From: Corynebacterium sp.
GTDB lineage: Bacteria; Actinomycetota; Actinomycetes; Mycobacteriales; Mycobacteriaceae
NCBI RefSeq assembly: GCF_030152825.1
Contig: NZ_JASLIP010000070.1
Location: forward strand, 1 to 24,190
DNA: 24,190 nt
Direction: 5' to 3'
Position numbers and translations under genes: made by a program
Part shown: positions 1 to 9,768 of the stretch, in pieces
Numbering within the stretch: position 1 is the stretch's first letter
Layout of the letters: each line of letters opens with the position of its first letter
Notes under the pieces: generated by a model
Seen by the model: the letters and a program-made list of their open reading frames with translations, nothing else
The model's database searches: none
Told to the model about the DNA's origin: nothing

Positions 1-21
1 TGCGACCTGGGGTTCGTTCTG

Positions 22-94
22 TGGAGCATAGGAGAATCGAACTCCTGACCTTCTGCTTGCAAAGCAGATGCTCTACCAATTGAGCTAATGCCCC
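22..94 (-). tRNA. alaT: tRNA-Ala (anticodon TGC)
   Basis: Read on the minus strand, a full cloverleaf can be drawn. The acceptor arm GGGGCAT pairs with ATGCTCC and is followed by discriminator A. The D-arm contains AGCTCAATTGGTAGAGC, and the anticodon stem TCTGC/GCAGA encloses the loop TTTGCAA with anticodon TGC. The T-arm contains GGTTC-type sequence (GAGTTCGATTCTC). The 3' CCA is not encoded. It lies 28 bases after tRNA-Ile and is probably processed from the same transcript. The gyrA–DUF3566–tRNA-Ile–tRNA-Ala order matches that known in Mycobacterium. Confidence 0.97.
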
Positions 95-122
95 GAACTT
101 CATTCGAAGTGTGTTCGAATGG

Positions 123-196
123 TGGGCCTAGGTGGACTCGAACCACCGACCTCATCGTTATCAGCGATGCGCTCTAACCGCCTGAGCTATAGGCCC
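123..196 (-). tRNA. ileT: tRNA-Ile (anticodon GAT)
   Basis: On the minus strand the acceptor GGGCCTA pairs with TAGGCCC and is followed by discriminator A. The anticodon stem CATCG/CGATG encloses the loop CTGATAA, giving anticodon GAT. The D-arm (AGCTCAGGCGGTTAGAGC) and the T-arm (GGTGG-TTCGAGT-CCACC) are both intact, and no CCA is encoded. It is the first gene of a two-tRNA unit with tRNA-Ala and has its own promoter just upstream. Confidence 0.97.
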
Positions 197-210
197 TTCG
201 AACAGGGACT

Positions 211-240
211 AGTGTATCCATGCGGTGCGATATAAACCAA
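211..240 (-). promoter_or_regulatory. Promoter for the tRNA-Ile/tRNA-Ala unit
   Basis: On the minus strand a −35-like TTGGTT (240-235) is followed by an 18-base spacer and a −10 TACACT (216-211). The tRNA begins 14 bases downstream of the −10. TACACT fits the corynebacterial TAnAnT −10 pattern. The predicted start near base 204 would leave a very short 5' leader for RNase P to remove. Prediction by eye only. Confidence 0.5.
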
Positions 241-298
241 ATCGCCTGGTCAGCCCCTGTTTTATGAAGTTGTCTTCCGCCAGAATGCAGGCCTTGAG

Positions 299-867
299 CT
301 AGGCCTCTTCCGAGGTTGTCGACGTCTCCGGCGCGGCCACGTTCTCCGGCATCTCCGCCGTCGCCGCGTCCTCTGGGCCCGCGACGCGCACCTTCAGCCC
401 GCCGAGGACGTCCGCAGCCGCGTTGTACACCAGCGCAGCCAGCGGCACGATGCCCCAGACGACGAAGAACTCCAGGACGCCAACGAGCGCCACCGCGCCC
501 AGCACGCCCCAGCCGGAGATCCCGCCGAAGCCCGCAATGTCGGCGAGCAGGGTGTTCATGCGGCCCCACACGCCGGCCACCGCCAGCACGAGCCACAAGA
601 GCATCCAGGCCAGTACCCACACCACGAAGGTGACGCCGCCCGCCGCCAGGCCAAGCCGGCCGGCGGAGCGCACGTCGATGAACGTCAGCGTCAGTTCCCG
701 GCCGCGCGGCGCTCGCGCCTTCCAGGACGCCGCCTTCTCAGACGCCGCCTTTCCGGTCACCGAAGTCTCGGCCCCGGCGGCGTCCTTGGCCGGTGCCGTC
801 TCCTTCTCGACCGCGTCAGCCGCCTGGTCGCTAGCCTCCGAGGTCACTTTCTCAGTGCCCTCGGGGG

Positions 868-871
<4 letters not shown>
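299..871 (-). CDS. DUF3566 membrane protein (Rv0007-like)
   Basis: A protein of 190 residues. The first ~55 residues are hydrophilic, rich in Ala, Glu, Thr and Lys, and probably disordered. A conserved entry block (LTFIDVRSAGRLGLAAG, about 61-78) precedes two hydrophobic helices (about 78-101 and 122-150), and a short acidic Thr/Ser tail follows. This is the layout of the actinobacterial DUF3566 family, whose mycobacterial member Rv0007 also sits directly after gyrA. The start is GTG at 871, which overlaps the gyrA stop by four bases (GTGA), so translation is probably coupled to gyrA. The biochemical role is unknown. A cell-envelope or division role is sometimes inferred for such proteins but nothing here proves it. 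Confidence 0.9.
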
Positions 872-3384
<2,513 letters not shown>

Positions 3385-3423
3385 TGGAGTTGGTGAACCT
3401 TTCTACTTGGAATAGACCCAACC

Positions 3424-3429
3424 ATTCTA
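3424..3429 (-). promoter_or_regulatory. Putative −10 element for gyrA
   Basis: The minus strand reads TAGAAT here, matching the corynebacterial −10 pattern, about 40 bases upstream of the gyrA GTG. The corresponding −35 region (TCAAAA or CTCAAA) is weak. Transcription would start near 3417 and include the GAAAGG ribosome-binding site. The gap 3385-3522 is thus a divergent promoter region for gyrA and the plus-strand transporter gene. Confidence 0.4.
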
Positions 3430-3502
3430 CCACGTCAGCGCACAGTTTTTGAGCCCACGGACCAGTGGCGGGGATTCTTAAAAGCCCAAAAACATTTGCC
3501 GA

Positions 3503-3518
3503 GAAAACTATGATTTTC
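3503..3518 (+). promoter_or_regulatory. −10 element and inverted repeat at the transporter gene
   Basis: TATGAT (3509-3514) lies eight bases before the GTG start at 3523 and no ribosome-binding site is visible. This is the spacing expected for a leaderless transcript, which is common in corynebacteria. The −10 is embedded in an inverted repeat, GAAAA (3503-3507) and TTTTC (3514-3518), which could be part of an operator. The arms are only five bases, so the operator reading is tentative. Confidence 0.35.
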
Positions 3519-3522
3519 CCCC

Positions 3523-4869
3523 GTGACTGTTGTGCAAAGCCCCAAGCAAGAAGTCTCCCGGGGATGGATCTCACGCTTTGGCCTGTTGTACCTCGGCCAG
3601 AACATCGCCTGGGCAGCCCCGACGAACCTTCTGCTCTCCGCTCAGATCCTGGTGTGGTGCCCGGAGGATAAGGAACGCCAGCTCGCGCTACTCATGACAG
3701 CCGGCGGGCTCGTCAGCCTGCTCGCCTCCCCGCTCGCGGGGATCTTCTCTGACCGAACGCGCTCCTCGCTGGGCCGCCGCACCCCCTGGATCATCGCGGG
3801 CATCACGATCGCCTCGGTAGCACTCGGTGTCGCGGGATGGACGGCAACGCTGCCTGGGGATTCCCGGACCTTGGGTTACGGCCTGTTGTTGGCGGCGTGG
3901 ATGGTCTTCCAGTTCGCCATCGCCCTCGCAGTGACGCCGACGCAGTCCATCGTCCCCGACCAGGTCACCGAGCAGCAGTTCGGCACCGTCTCCGGCGTGA
4001 TGGGTATGACGTACACGCTGGGCATCGTGCTCGGCACCGCGCTCTCCGTCGCGCTCCCCCGCCCCTGGGCCTACGCCGCTGTCATCGCCGTGCTGCTGAC
4101 GACGGCGGTGCCCTTCCTCAGCCGCGACCGGGAGCCACTCCCCTGGCTGGCGGGCTCCGCAGACCCGGAAGCGGCCCCGAATACAAGCCCGGCGGCCAGC
4201 CCCGCACTCGGTGCTGAACAGGCAGCTGACCAGCCGAAAACCGCCGCCACAGAAACGACACCTACGGGCCTCGCGGCCGCCCGGCGCGTCGTCCCCAACC
4301 CGAAGGACGCCCCGGACTTCTACTGGATGTTCATCACCCGCCTGCTGCTGATGCTGGCCCAGGCGATCGCGCTATTCTTCCTGGTCTACTACCTGCGCGA
4401 CCGCATCGGCTTCCACGACCCCGAGCTCGGCGTGCTGATCCTCACCGCCGTGTTCGCCGGCTGCGTGGTCGCCACCGCCTTGTGGTCTGGCTGGTTCTCG
4501 GACAAGCTCGGCGCGCGCAAGCCCTTCATCCTCTTTGCCGCCACCGGGGTGGCTGGCGCCTGCGCGGTGCTGGCCTTCACCAGCTCCTTCACCATGGTCG
4601 TGGTCGGCGCCGTGATCCTGGGGCTCAGCTGGGGCGTGTACCAAGCCATCGACCAGGCCCTCGTTAACGCCGTGCTCCCCACCGAGCAGGAGCGCGCCAC
4701 CCACATGGGCCTGATGAACCTCGCCGTCCTGCTGCCAAACACGCTCGCCCCCTCCATTGCCGCGATCGCTCTCAGCCTGCTCAGGGGCTACACGGGGCTC
4801 TATCTCCTGGCAGGTGCAATGTGCCTGGCCGGAGGCGTCCTCGTCCTAAAGATTCAATCCACCCGCTAA
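3523..4869 (+). CDS. MFS transporter, probable glycoside/sugar importer
   Basis: A 448-residue major facilitator with twelve hydrophobic segments in two groups of six and a Pro/Ala/Thr-rich central loop (about residues 215-255). The MFS motif A is clear between helices 2 and 3 (GIFSDRTRSSLGRR). The opening segment, with YLGQNIAWAAPTNLLLSAQ, resembles sugar/cation symporter-type MFS proteins of actinobacteria. The next gene, 58 bases downstream, encodes a GH1 beta-glycosidase, so the likely cargo is a beta-glucoside or related disaccharide. That substrate is an inference from context. The start is GTG at 3523, probably leaderless. The gene is transcribed towards the origin, head-on to replication, unlike gyrA and gyrB around it. 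Confidence 0.85.
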   Translation: MTVVQSPKQEVSRGWISRFGLLYLGQNIAWAAPTNLLLSAQILVWCPEDKERQLALLMTAGGLVSLLASPLAGIFSDRTRSSLGRRTPWIIAGITIASVALGVAGWTATLPGDSRTLGYGLLLAAWMVFQFAIALAVTPTQSIVPDQVTEQQFGTVSGVMGMTYTLGIVLGTALSVALPRPWAYAAVIAVLLTTAVPFLSRDREPLPWLAGSADPEAAPNTSPAASPALGAEQAADQPKTAATETTPTGLAAARRVVPNPKDAPDFYWMFITRLLLMLAQAIALFFLVYYLRDRIGFHDPELGVLILTAVFAGCVVATALWSGWFSDKLGARKPFILFAATGVAGACAVLAFTSSFTMVVVGAVILGLSWGVYQAIDQALVNAVLPTEQERATHMGLMNLAVLLPNTLAPSIAAIALSLLRGYTGLYLLAGAMCLAGGVLVLKIQSTR

Positions 4870-4915
4870 GCGCAAAACTTTTCGCGTGACCGCTGAACCG
4901 AAGACCCCACAACCG

Positions 4916-4921
4916 AAGGAG
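4916..4921 (+). promoter_or_regulatory. Ribosome-binding site that fixes the GH1 start
   Basis: AAGGAG lies six bases before the ATG at 4928. The frame is open further upstream to a GTG at 4886, but that codon has no ribosome-binding site and would add a 14-residue Lys/Pro/Glu-rich extension not expected in GH1 enzymes. The start at 4928 is therefore preferred. Confidence 0.75.
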
Positions 4922-4927
4922 AACACG

Positions 4928-6235
4928 ATGCCTTCCTCCCCCACCACCTTCCTGCCGCTGGGCAAGCTGATGATCGGGACGGCGACGTCCTCCCTGCAGA
5001 TCGAGGGCGGCGACCGGAACAACAACTGGTACGAGTGGGCCCAACACCCCGGCACCATCGCCGACGGCACCAGCCCGCTGCGCGCCAACGGCCATTGGAA
5101 CCGGTGGCGGGAGGACACCGAACTCATGTGCTCCCTGGGGCTAAAGACCTACCGGATGGGCATCGAATGGTCCCGCGTCGAGCCCGCGCCCGGGCAATGG
5201 GACACCGCCGCCCTGGACCGCTACCGGGAGGAGATCGCGCTGGTCAGGGAGCGCGGGATGGTGCCGCTGGTGACGCTGCACCACTTCAATAATCCGCTGT
5301 GGTTCCAGCGGCTCGGCGAATGGGAGAAGCCGGAGAATATCGCGCACTGGCTGCGCTTCGTGGGCCACGTGGTCAAGGGGCTATCCGACCTGGTCACAGA
5401 CTGGGTCACCATCAACGAGCCGAATGTGTACGCCACCTCCGGCTTCCTCTTCCACGAGGCGCCGCCGGCGAAGAAGTCCTACCGGCTGGCGCTGAAGGTG
5501 ATGCGGAATATGGCGATCGCGCACTGCCGAGCATACCGCCTGATTCACGGGATTCAGCCGGGCGCTCGGGTGGGCTTCGCGCACCACATGCGCGCCTTCG
5601 TTCCTGCTCAGGAGCGTAATCCGCTACACCGGCTGGCCTCCCGGTCGAGCGCCTTCCTCTTCCAGGACGAGCTCAGCCACGCGATGCTGGGTGGGAAGTT
5701 CCGGGGCGTGCTGGGTCGCCAGCCTTCGGATATCTCCCCGGGCACGTACTACGACTACCTGGGGCTGAATTACTACTCGCGCACGGCGTCCGCGGGCTTC
5801 GAGGACGGCACGCTGCCCGGCAAGCCGGTCAATGACCTTGGTTGGGAGATCTACCCGGAGGGCCTGATCGAGTGCGCCGGCTGGATGCACGAGCGCTACC
5901 CCGCCCCGATCTGGGTCACGGAGAACGGCACCTGCGATAACGGCAGCCCGACAAGTCTCGAGAACTTCCGCTGCCGCTTCATCTACGACCACCTAGCCGC
6001 GATTAGCGCCTCTGACCTGCCCTTTGAGCGCTATTACCACTGGTGCTTCGTGGATAACTGGGAGTGGGCGGACGGCGAGGCGCAGCGCTTCGGCCTGGTG
6101 CACAACGACTACGCCACGCAGACCCGCACGCCGAAGCTCAGCGCCGAGTTTGTGCGCCGGATCATCGCCGAGGGCGGAATTTCGGGCGAGGCGAAGCGGG
6201 AGTTCGTCGACCCCCAGCGCTACCGCATCGGGTAG
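4928..6235 (+). CDS. GH1 beta-glycosidase (beta-glucosidase type)
   Basis: A 435-residue family GH1 TIM-barrel glycosidase that hydrolyses beta-linked glycosides by the retaining mechanism. The catalytic acid/base is E164 in TINEP and the nucleophile is E332 in VTENG. Other family landmarks are the N-terminal SSLQIEGG (21-28), TLHHF (116-120), NYYSR (281-285) and DNWEWADGEAQRFGL (376-390). The WEW motif belongs to enzymes acting on unphosphorylated sugars. The 6-phospho-beta-glucosidase signature (DLVSAS-like, with the phosphate-binding Ser/Lys/Tyr) is absent. This fits import by the neighbouring MFS permease rather than a PTS. There is no signal peptide, so it acts in the cytoplasm. The length is slightly below the usual 440-480. 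It forms a two-gene operon with the transporter. Confidence 0.92.
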   Translation: MPSSPTTFLPLGKLMIGTATSSLQIEGGDRNNNWYEWAQHPGTIADGTSPLRANGHWNRWREDTELMCSLGLKTYRMGIEWSRVEPAPGQWDTAALDRYREEIALVRERGMVPLVTLHHFNNPLWFQRLGEWEKPENIAHWLRFVGHVVKGLSDLVTDWVTINEPNVYATSGFLFHEAPPAKKSYRLALKVMRNMAIAHCRAYRLIHGIQPGARVGFAHHMRAFVPAQERNPLHRLASRSSAFLFQDELSHAMLGGKFRGVLGRQPSDISPGTYYDYLGLNYYSRTASAGFEDGTLPGKPVNDLGWEIYPEGLIECAGWMHERYPAPIWVTENGTCDNGSPTSLENFRCRFIYDHLAAISASDLPFERYYHWCFVDNWEWADGEAQRFGLVHNDYATQTRTPKLSAEFVRRIIAEGGISGEAKREFVDPQRYRIG

Positions 6236-6262
6236 GGCCGTTTTCGGACCACCGCAACCAGG

Positions 6263-6324
6263 GACGGACGTCGCCCCCATCGCACTTGCCCGCCGTGACG
6301 GACGTCGCTGTTCTAGGACGTCGC
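6263..6324. repeat. Short direct repeats GACGGACGTCGC
   Basis: GACGGACGTCGC occurs exactly at 6263-6274 and 6297-6308. A shorter GGACGTCGC copy follows at 6316-6324. The cluster lies in the 214-base gap between the GH1 gene and the frameshifted gene, ending 18 bases before a parS site. The core GACGTC is palindromic. Function unknown; in GC-rich DNA chance is possible. Confidence 0.5.
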
Positions 6325-6341
6325 CACGTCGGCGTCCCGAA

Positions 6342-6357
6342 TGTTTCACGTGAAACA
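6342..6357. promoter_or_regulatory. parS centromere site (left-arm copy)
   Basis: The perfect 16-bp palindrome TGTTTCACGTGAAACA is the bacterial parS consensus bound by ParB. Three identical copies lie beside rsmG, parA and parB on the other side of the origin. This copy is about 9 kb from oriC on the opposite replication arm, in non-coding DNA between two accessory genes. ParB loads here as a CTP-dependent clamp and spreads, in the known mechanism. Confidence 0.95.
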
Positions 6358-6449
6358 ATCCGCCCCGGCCTCTGCCAGAATGGAGGGAGAAGAAAGCGCC
6401 GGCTTGAAAGCCCAGCCAGAACACGAAAGGGAAGGTGCGGGCGAACAGC

Positions 6450-7299
6450 ATGGCTCAGAACATTCTCCCGACCCCACAGGCGGAATTCGCAGCCCTCGGC
6501 TTCTACGGAGAGCCGCTGGACCAGATGATCCAGCGGTCCTTCGAGGAGCAGAACCAGGGTCTGGCGAACGCGCACGGCTTCAAGATGATCTCCCCGTACA
6601 TCGACCCCTCCGGCGCGCGGATGATCCGCTTCATGGGGGACAAGAACTCCACCGTCGCGGCCTCCCTCATGCACCCCGAGACCACGGCCGCGCGGGTCGG
6701 TCTCATCACCCCGACGGTCGCGCTCGTGGACGTGCTCAACACCGAAGGCGAGATCGCCGCGCGTGACCTGCGCCGTTGATGACTTCTTCTCCTACTCGAC
6801 AGTCTCCGGACCCGAGGTGGTCAAGGAGGGCAGGATCGCCGCGAACGCCGACGAGGACAGCATGATCCCGCTGGTAAACTTCTGCCTCACCGCGGCGCTG
6901 GGCGGCGGCAAGATGCATCTCTACCCCAGCGAGGCGGCCTGGCGGCAGGCCCACCCGGAGCACGTGCGCGAGGACGGGGTTATTACGAAGCCACGGTTGA
7001 TCTCCCCCGCTGCGCAGGCCTTCTTCGACGGCAAGACCGACGCGATCAACCCGTGGAACCACGTGCGGATCACCGTCGCCGGGGTACGGGGCGCGACCAA
7101 CGAGCTCACCGGCAAGCAATTCTTCGTTATTCAGGACACCCCGAACGCCCGCGGCTTCGCGCTCACCGCCTGCCTGCCGGCCACCGAGGAGCTAAAGAAG
7201 CACATGCGACCCGGCGTGGTCCTGGAGGGTCCGGCCGTGCTGATGGGCCACAATGCCACGCTCGCGAACCCGGCGGTGTCCGCGCCGGAGGAAAACTAA
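6450..7299 (+). pseudogene. Frameshifted gene of unknown function (~283-residue original)
   Basis: Two abutting plus-strand reading frames look like halves of one protein. The first runs from ATG 6450 (or GTG 6435) to TGA 6777-6779. The second is open from about 6763 to TAA at 7297-7299. The first half ends GEIAARDLRR and the second continues DDFFSYSTVSGPEVV. Removing one base near 6769-6777 (for example reading CTCGCCGTT for CTGCGCCGTT) gives an uninterrupted GEIAARDLAVDDFFSYS. Codon use is similar in both halves, which argues that the break is recent or a sequencing error. The protein looks soluble, with no signal peptide or membrane segment. I do not recognise the family. A CGT-TGA context could in principle allow +1 slippage but lacks the known RF2-type slippery sequence. 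Ribosome-binding sequence AAGGGAAGG lies upstream at 6427-6435. Confidence 0.7.
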
Positions 7300-7313
7300 G
7301 CAGCGCTGCCTCG

Positions 7314-7335
7314 GGCGCTTCGCGTTGAAGGCGCC
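7314..7335. terminator. Possible hairpin between converging genes
   Basis: GGCGCTTC (7314-7321) pairs with GAAGGCGCC (7327-7335) around the five-base loop GCGTT, with one bulged G. It lies in the 66-base gap where the frameshifted gene and the alpha/beta hydrolase converge. No T-run follows on either strand, so intrinsic termination is only possible, not shown. Confidence 0.35.
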
Positions 7336-7365
7336 GGGCCTGACTAGGCTTCTTAACCCTCGGGG

Positions 7366-8385
7366 CTAGGCCTCGACCGTGGCGGCCCAGCGCTCGAAGC
7401 GGTCGGCCACGACCTGCGGCTGGCGCGCCCAACGGTTGTGGCCGAGCTGCTCCACCTCCGCGGGGTACTCCTCCACCGCGACGCAACCCTGCGGGAAGAG
7501 CAGCGCAAGATTCTTCGCGGAGTCGAGGGGGCAGTCGTCGTCGTTGGAAAAGCGCGTGAGCAGGATATTCGTATACGTATCCTTCATCGCCGCGACGTAG
7601 TCCATGTCCTGGCCGTGCAGGTTTTTAAAGCTATTGCGCTGCGCGAGCTTGGTCCATTCCAGAATGTGATTCCGCGCCTGCCGGCCGTAGTTGGCGATAT
7701 CCAGCAGCCCCTCCGGCTGGTAGCCGCGGGCCAGCACGATCGCGCTCATCAGCAGGGAGCCGAGCCTAAGCTCGGCGCGGGTGCGCCCAGTGAAACCCCG
7801 GTAGTACGGGGTGCCGGTGCCGACACCCATGTAGCCCAGCACGTTGAGCTCCTTGGCCTCCGGGCGGGCCAAGAACACCGCTGCCATCTGCCCGCCCATC
7901 GAATGGGTCAGCATGATCGTCGGGTACTTCTCCCCCAGCTCCAGACGGCGCTTGACCGCGCGGATCGTGCGCGGGAAATCGGAGCTGGCCAGATCGTGAT
8001 AGCCCCAGTCCTGGGTACGGCTGGCGGCAGCAGTGGATTCACCTTGGCCGTGCAGCTCGCCGATGGCGACGATCCAGCCACGGGTAGCCAGCTCCTTGGC
8101 GATCGGCTCGTAATAACGGGCGCCGACACCGAAGCCCGGCCACAGGATCACCAGGGGTTTCTTCCCATCGTGGCCGCTCTCGGCGGCGGTGCGCGGCTCG
8201 GCTGGCTCAGCGTTCGTGGCGGAGCTGCCGGGCTGGCTACCGGCCTGGGCCGAACTAGCTGGGCCTTCTCCGCCCACTAGCGGTGGGGTGAAGATGCGCA
8301 CGGCCGTGGTGGTGCCGTCCGCCATCTGCACGTGCACCCACTGGCGGTGCACGTCCTCGACGGATACTTCGTTATTTTCGCTCAC
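7366..8385 (-). CDS. Alpha/beta hydrolase (serine hydrolase, lipase/esterase-like)
   Basis: A 339-residue cytoplasmic alpha/beta hydrolase with no signal peptide. The oxyanion-hole region is LWPGFGVGARYY (81-92), a strand turn reads GELHGQGES (109-117), and the nucleophile is S162 in THSMGGQ. The acid is probably among D282-D288 (NDDDCPLD), and the base is H316 in LGHNRW. This resembles the Hydrolase_4/monoacylglycerol-lipase group, but the substrate cannot be told. A Gly/Ser/Ala/Glu-rich insert (about 38-73) separates an N-terminal beta strand from the core. The GTG start overlaps the end of the Fic gene by 14 bases in another frame and has no ribosome-binding site, so its translation is likely coupled to Fic. 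The two proteins may share a function or only a promoter. Confidence 0.85.
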   Translation of the reverse strand: MSENNEVSVEDVHRQWVHVQMADGTTTAVRIFTPPLVGGEGPASSAQAGSQPGSSATNAEPAEPRTAAESGHDGKKPLVILWPGFGVGARYYEPIAKELATRGWIVAIGELHGQGESTAAASRTQDWGYHDLASSDFPRTIRAVKRRLELGEKYPTIMLTHSMGGQMAAVFLARPEAKELNVLGYMGVGTGTPYYRGFTGRTRAELRLGSLLMSAIVLARGYQPEGLLDIANYGRQARNHILEWTKLAQRNSFKNLHGQDMDYVAAMKDTYTNILLTRFSNDDDCPLDSAKNLALLFPQGCVAVEEYPAEVEQLGHNRWARQPQVVADRFERWAATVEA

Positions 8386-9631
8386 CCGTCACATGATATG
8401 TGTGCCCCCGAACACATTTGGCTATATCAAGATAATGCTGTGAGTGGCTGCTCACGGCGACCCATCCCTCAGCGAACTCGTCGAGAATTTCCAATACCTC
8501 CACCGCACGCCACGCCCTGATCCCCTTCACGGCACTGGCCGAGGAGCGAAGAACGCCAACCTCCTCGAGCCGCCGGAGTGCCGAACGGGCGCGAGTATCA
8601 CTGAGATCGAGCTCCTCGGATACCATCTTCGCGGTCAACACCGGTCTGTGCAGCAGGAGGCCGAGCAGATCCCACGCCGAGTGGTCCTTCCGACCAATGT
8701 CCAGGTCGCGCCACTGCTGATCAAGCTCTTCGAGCTCTTGGGCCAGCCAACTCCCCCGCTCCACCGCGTGAAGCGCTGCGTCCGCGAAGAGCGTAATGAT
8801 CTCCTCCGGTCGGCCTTCCCGGTATGCGTTGAGGCCATCGAAGTATTCCTCGGTATTACGCAACAGACCAGCGGAAATAGGCAGCGCTGCATTACTTGTG
8901 AGCCCATGGTTGCGCAGCAGAATATGAATCAGTGCGCGTCCAGTGCGCCCGTTTCCATCCGCGAAAGGGTGAATAGTCTCCAGCTGTGCGTGCGCGATCG
9001 CCGCGTGGGCGATAGCAGGAAGATCCCTGCGCCGACAGAACTCTTCGAGGTCTGCCATGAGCGCTGGTAGATGCTCGTGCTGCGGTGGCACGAACAGCGC
9101 ACCCTCGGGATAAAGATTCTTGCCACCGATCCACACTGGTTCGGTGCGGAGCTTCCCCGCGATCTCCGGGGCGGATTCCTCGAGCAGCACACGGTGCATA
9201 TCCAGGAGGCCATCGACACTGACGCGCGGCTCCTTGGTCGCCTCCTGCATCTGGCGGGTATTTGCCAGGATGAGCTGGGCGTTCTTGGTACCTGCGTACT
9301 CCTCGATCTCCGCCTCGAAGATCTTGCGCGCCGAGGATGAGAGGTCCTCGATCCGGCTCGACGCGAAGGATTCACTCCTCAGCAGTAGCGCCGTGAAGGG
9401 CAGGATCGCGTTGGATTGTTCCGCATCGAACCTCGTGACTTGCAGCGCCACCTGCTCCAAATGGGCGAAGGTGTCGGTACTGAGGCTGAGGGGTACCTCT
9501 GCGATGCGTGGGACAAGGGCACTGTCATATTGCTTGGGCATCTGCTCTTTGGCGCGGCGGGACATCGCCTCCCGCACCTCGGCAGAAGAAACCCAATCAA
9601 GGGTCTCGTAATTCACGCTCGGCCACACCAT
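8372..9631 (-). CDS. Fic-domain protein with C-terminal winged helix
   Basis: A 419-residue Fic protein counted from ATG at 9631. Fic enzymes transfer AMP or related groups from nucleotides to protein hydroxyls. The complete active-site motif HPFADGNGRTGR occupies 221-232. The N-terminal Fic_N region carries the inhibitory helix motif SSRIED (91-96), where E95 would block ATP binding, as in the self-inhibited class. Here D replaces the usual G/N after E. Residues about 315-375 form a winged-helix DNA-binding domain (LSDTRARSALRRLEEVGVLR). The frame is open further upstream to 9679, but that would run through the promoter and operator, so ATG 9631 is preferred, probably leaderless. Two matching palindromes directly upstream suggest autoregulation. 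It is co-transcribed with the overlapping hydrolase gene. No separate small antitoxin gene is present. Confidence 0.92.
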   Translation of the reverse strand: MVWPSVNYETLDWVSSAEVREAMSRRAKEQMPKQYDSALVPRIAEVPLSLSTDTFAHLEQVALQVTRFDAEQSNAILPFTALLLRSESFASSRIEDLSSSARKIFEAEIEEYAGTKNAQLILANTRQMQEATKEPRVSVDGLLDMHRVLLEESAPEIAGKLRTEPVWIGGKNLYPEGALFVPPQHEHLPALMADLEEFCRRRDLPAIAHAAIAHAQLETIHPFADGNGRTGRALIHILLRNHGLTSNAALPISAGLLRNTEEYFDGLNAYREGRPEEIITLFADAALHAVERGSWLAQELEELDQQWRDLDIGRKDHSAWDLLGLLLHRPVLTAKMVSEELDLSDTRARSALRRLEEVGVLRSSASAVKGIRAWRAVEVLEILDEFAEGWVAVSSHSQHYLDIAKCVRGHTYHVTGERK

Positions 9632-9634
9632 GAC

Positions 9635-9658
9635 CCAAGAATATCGCAATAATCTTGG
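9635..9658. promoter_or_regulatory. Operator-like palindrome 1 overlapping the Fic promoter
   Basis: CCAAGAATAT (9635-9644) and ATAATCTTGG (9649-9658) form a ten-base inverted repeat with one mismatch and a four-base spacer. It covers the putative −10 of the Fic gene, which on the minus strand reads TATTCT (9643-9638). That −10 ends six bases before the ATG at 9631. A protein bound here would block RNA polymerase. It shares half-sites with palindrome 2. Confidence 0.65.
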
Positions 9659-9672
9659 ATACACCCCCACCG

Positions 9673-9702
9673 GACCCAAGATTAGGCCTCTAATCTTGGG
9701 TC
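9673..9702. promoter_or_regulatory. Operator-like palindrome 2 upstream of the Fic gene
   Basis: GACCCAAGATTA (9673-9684) and TAATCTTGGGTC (9691-9702) form a perfect 12-bp inverted repeat around the six-base spacer GGCCTC. Its centre is 41 bases from that of palindrome 1, close to four helical turns, so both would lie on the same DNA face. A gyrB terminator is an alternative reading, since gyrB ends at 9769 on the same strand. However, no T-run follows, and the half-site is repeated in palindrome 1. Confidence 0.7.
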
Positions 9703-9768
9703 AACGGCCGGCGCCAGCCTGACACCGACCGACCGGCACCGACCGCCCCCGGACCGGAAAGCCGGACG

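Noticed and set aside
6341..6766. Plus-strand frame starting MFHVKQ at the left parS
   Set aside because: The start is just the parS sequence, and the frame overlaps the frameshifted gene out of frame with polar low-complexity translation.
8390..8402. Inverted repeat CACAT-GAT-ATGTG just before the hydrolase start
   Set aside because: It is made of the last codons of the Fic gene, and the two genes overlap. A separate operator or promoter here is possible but short arms inside coding sequence give little support.
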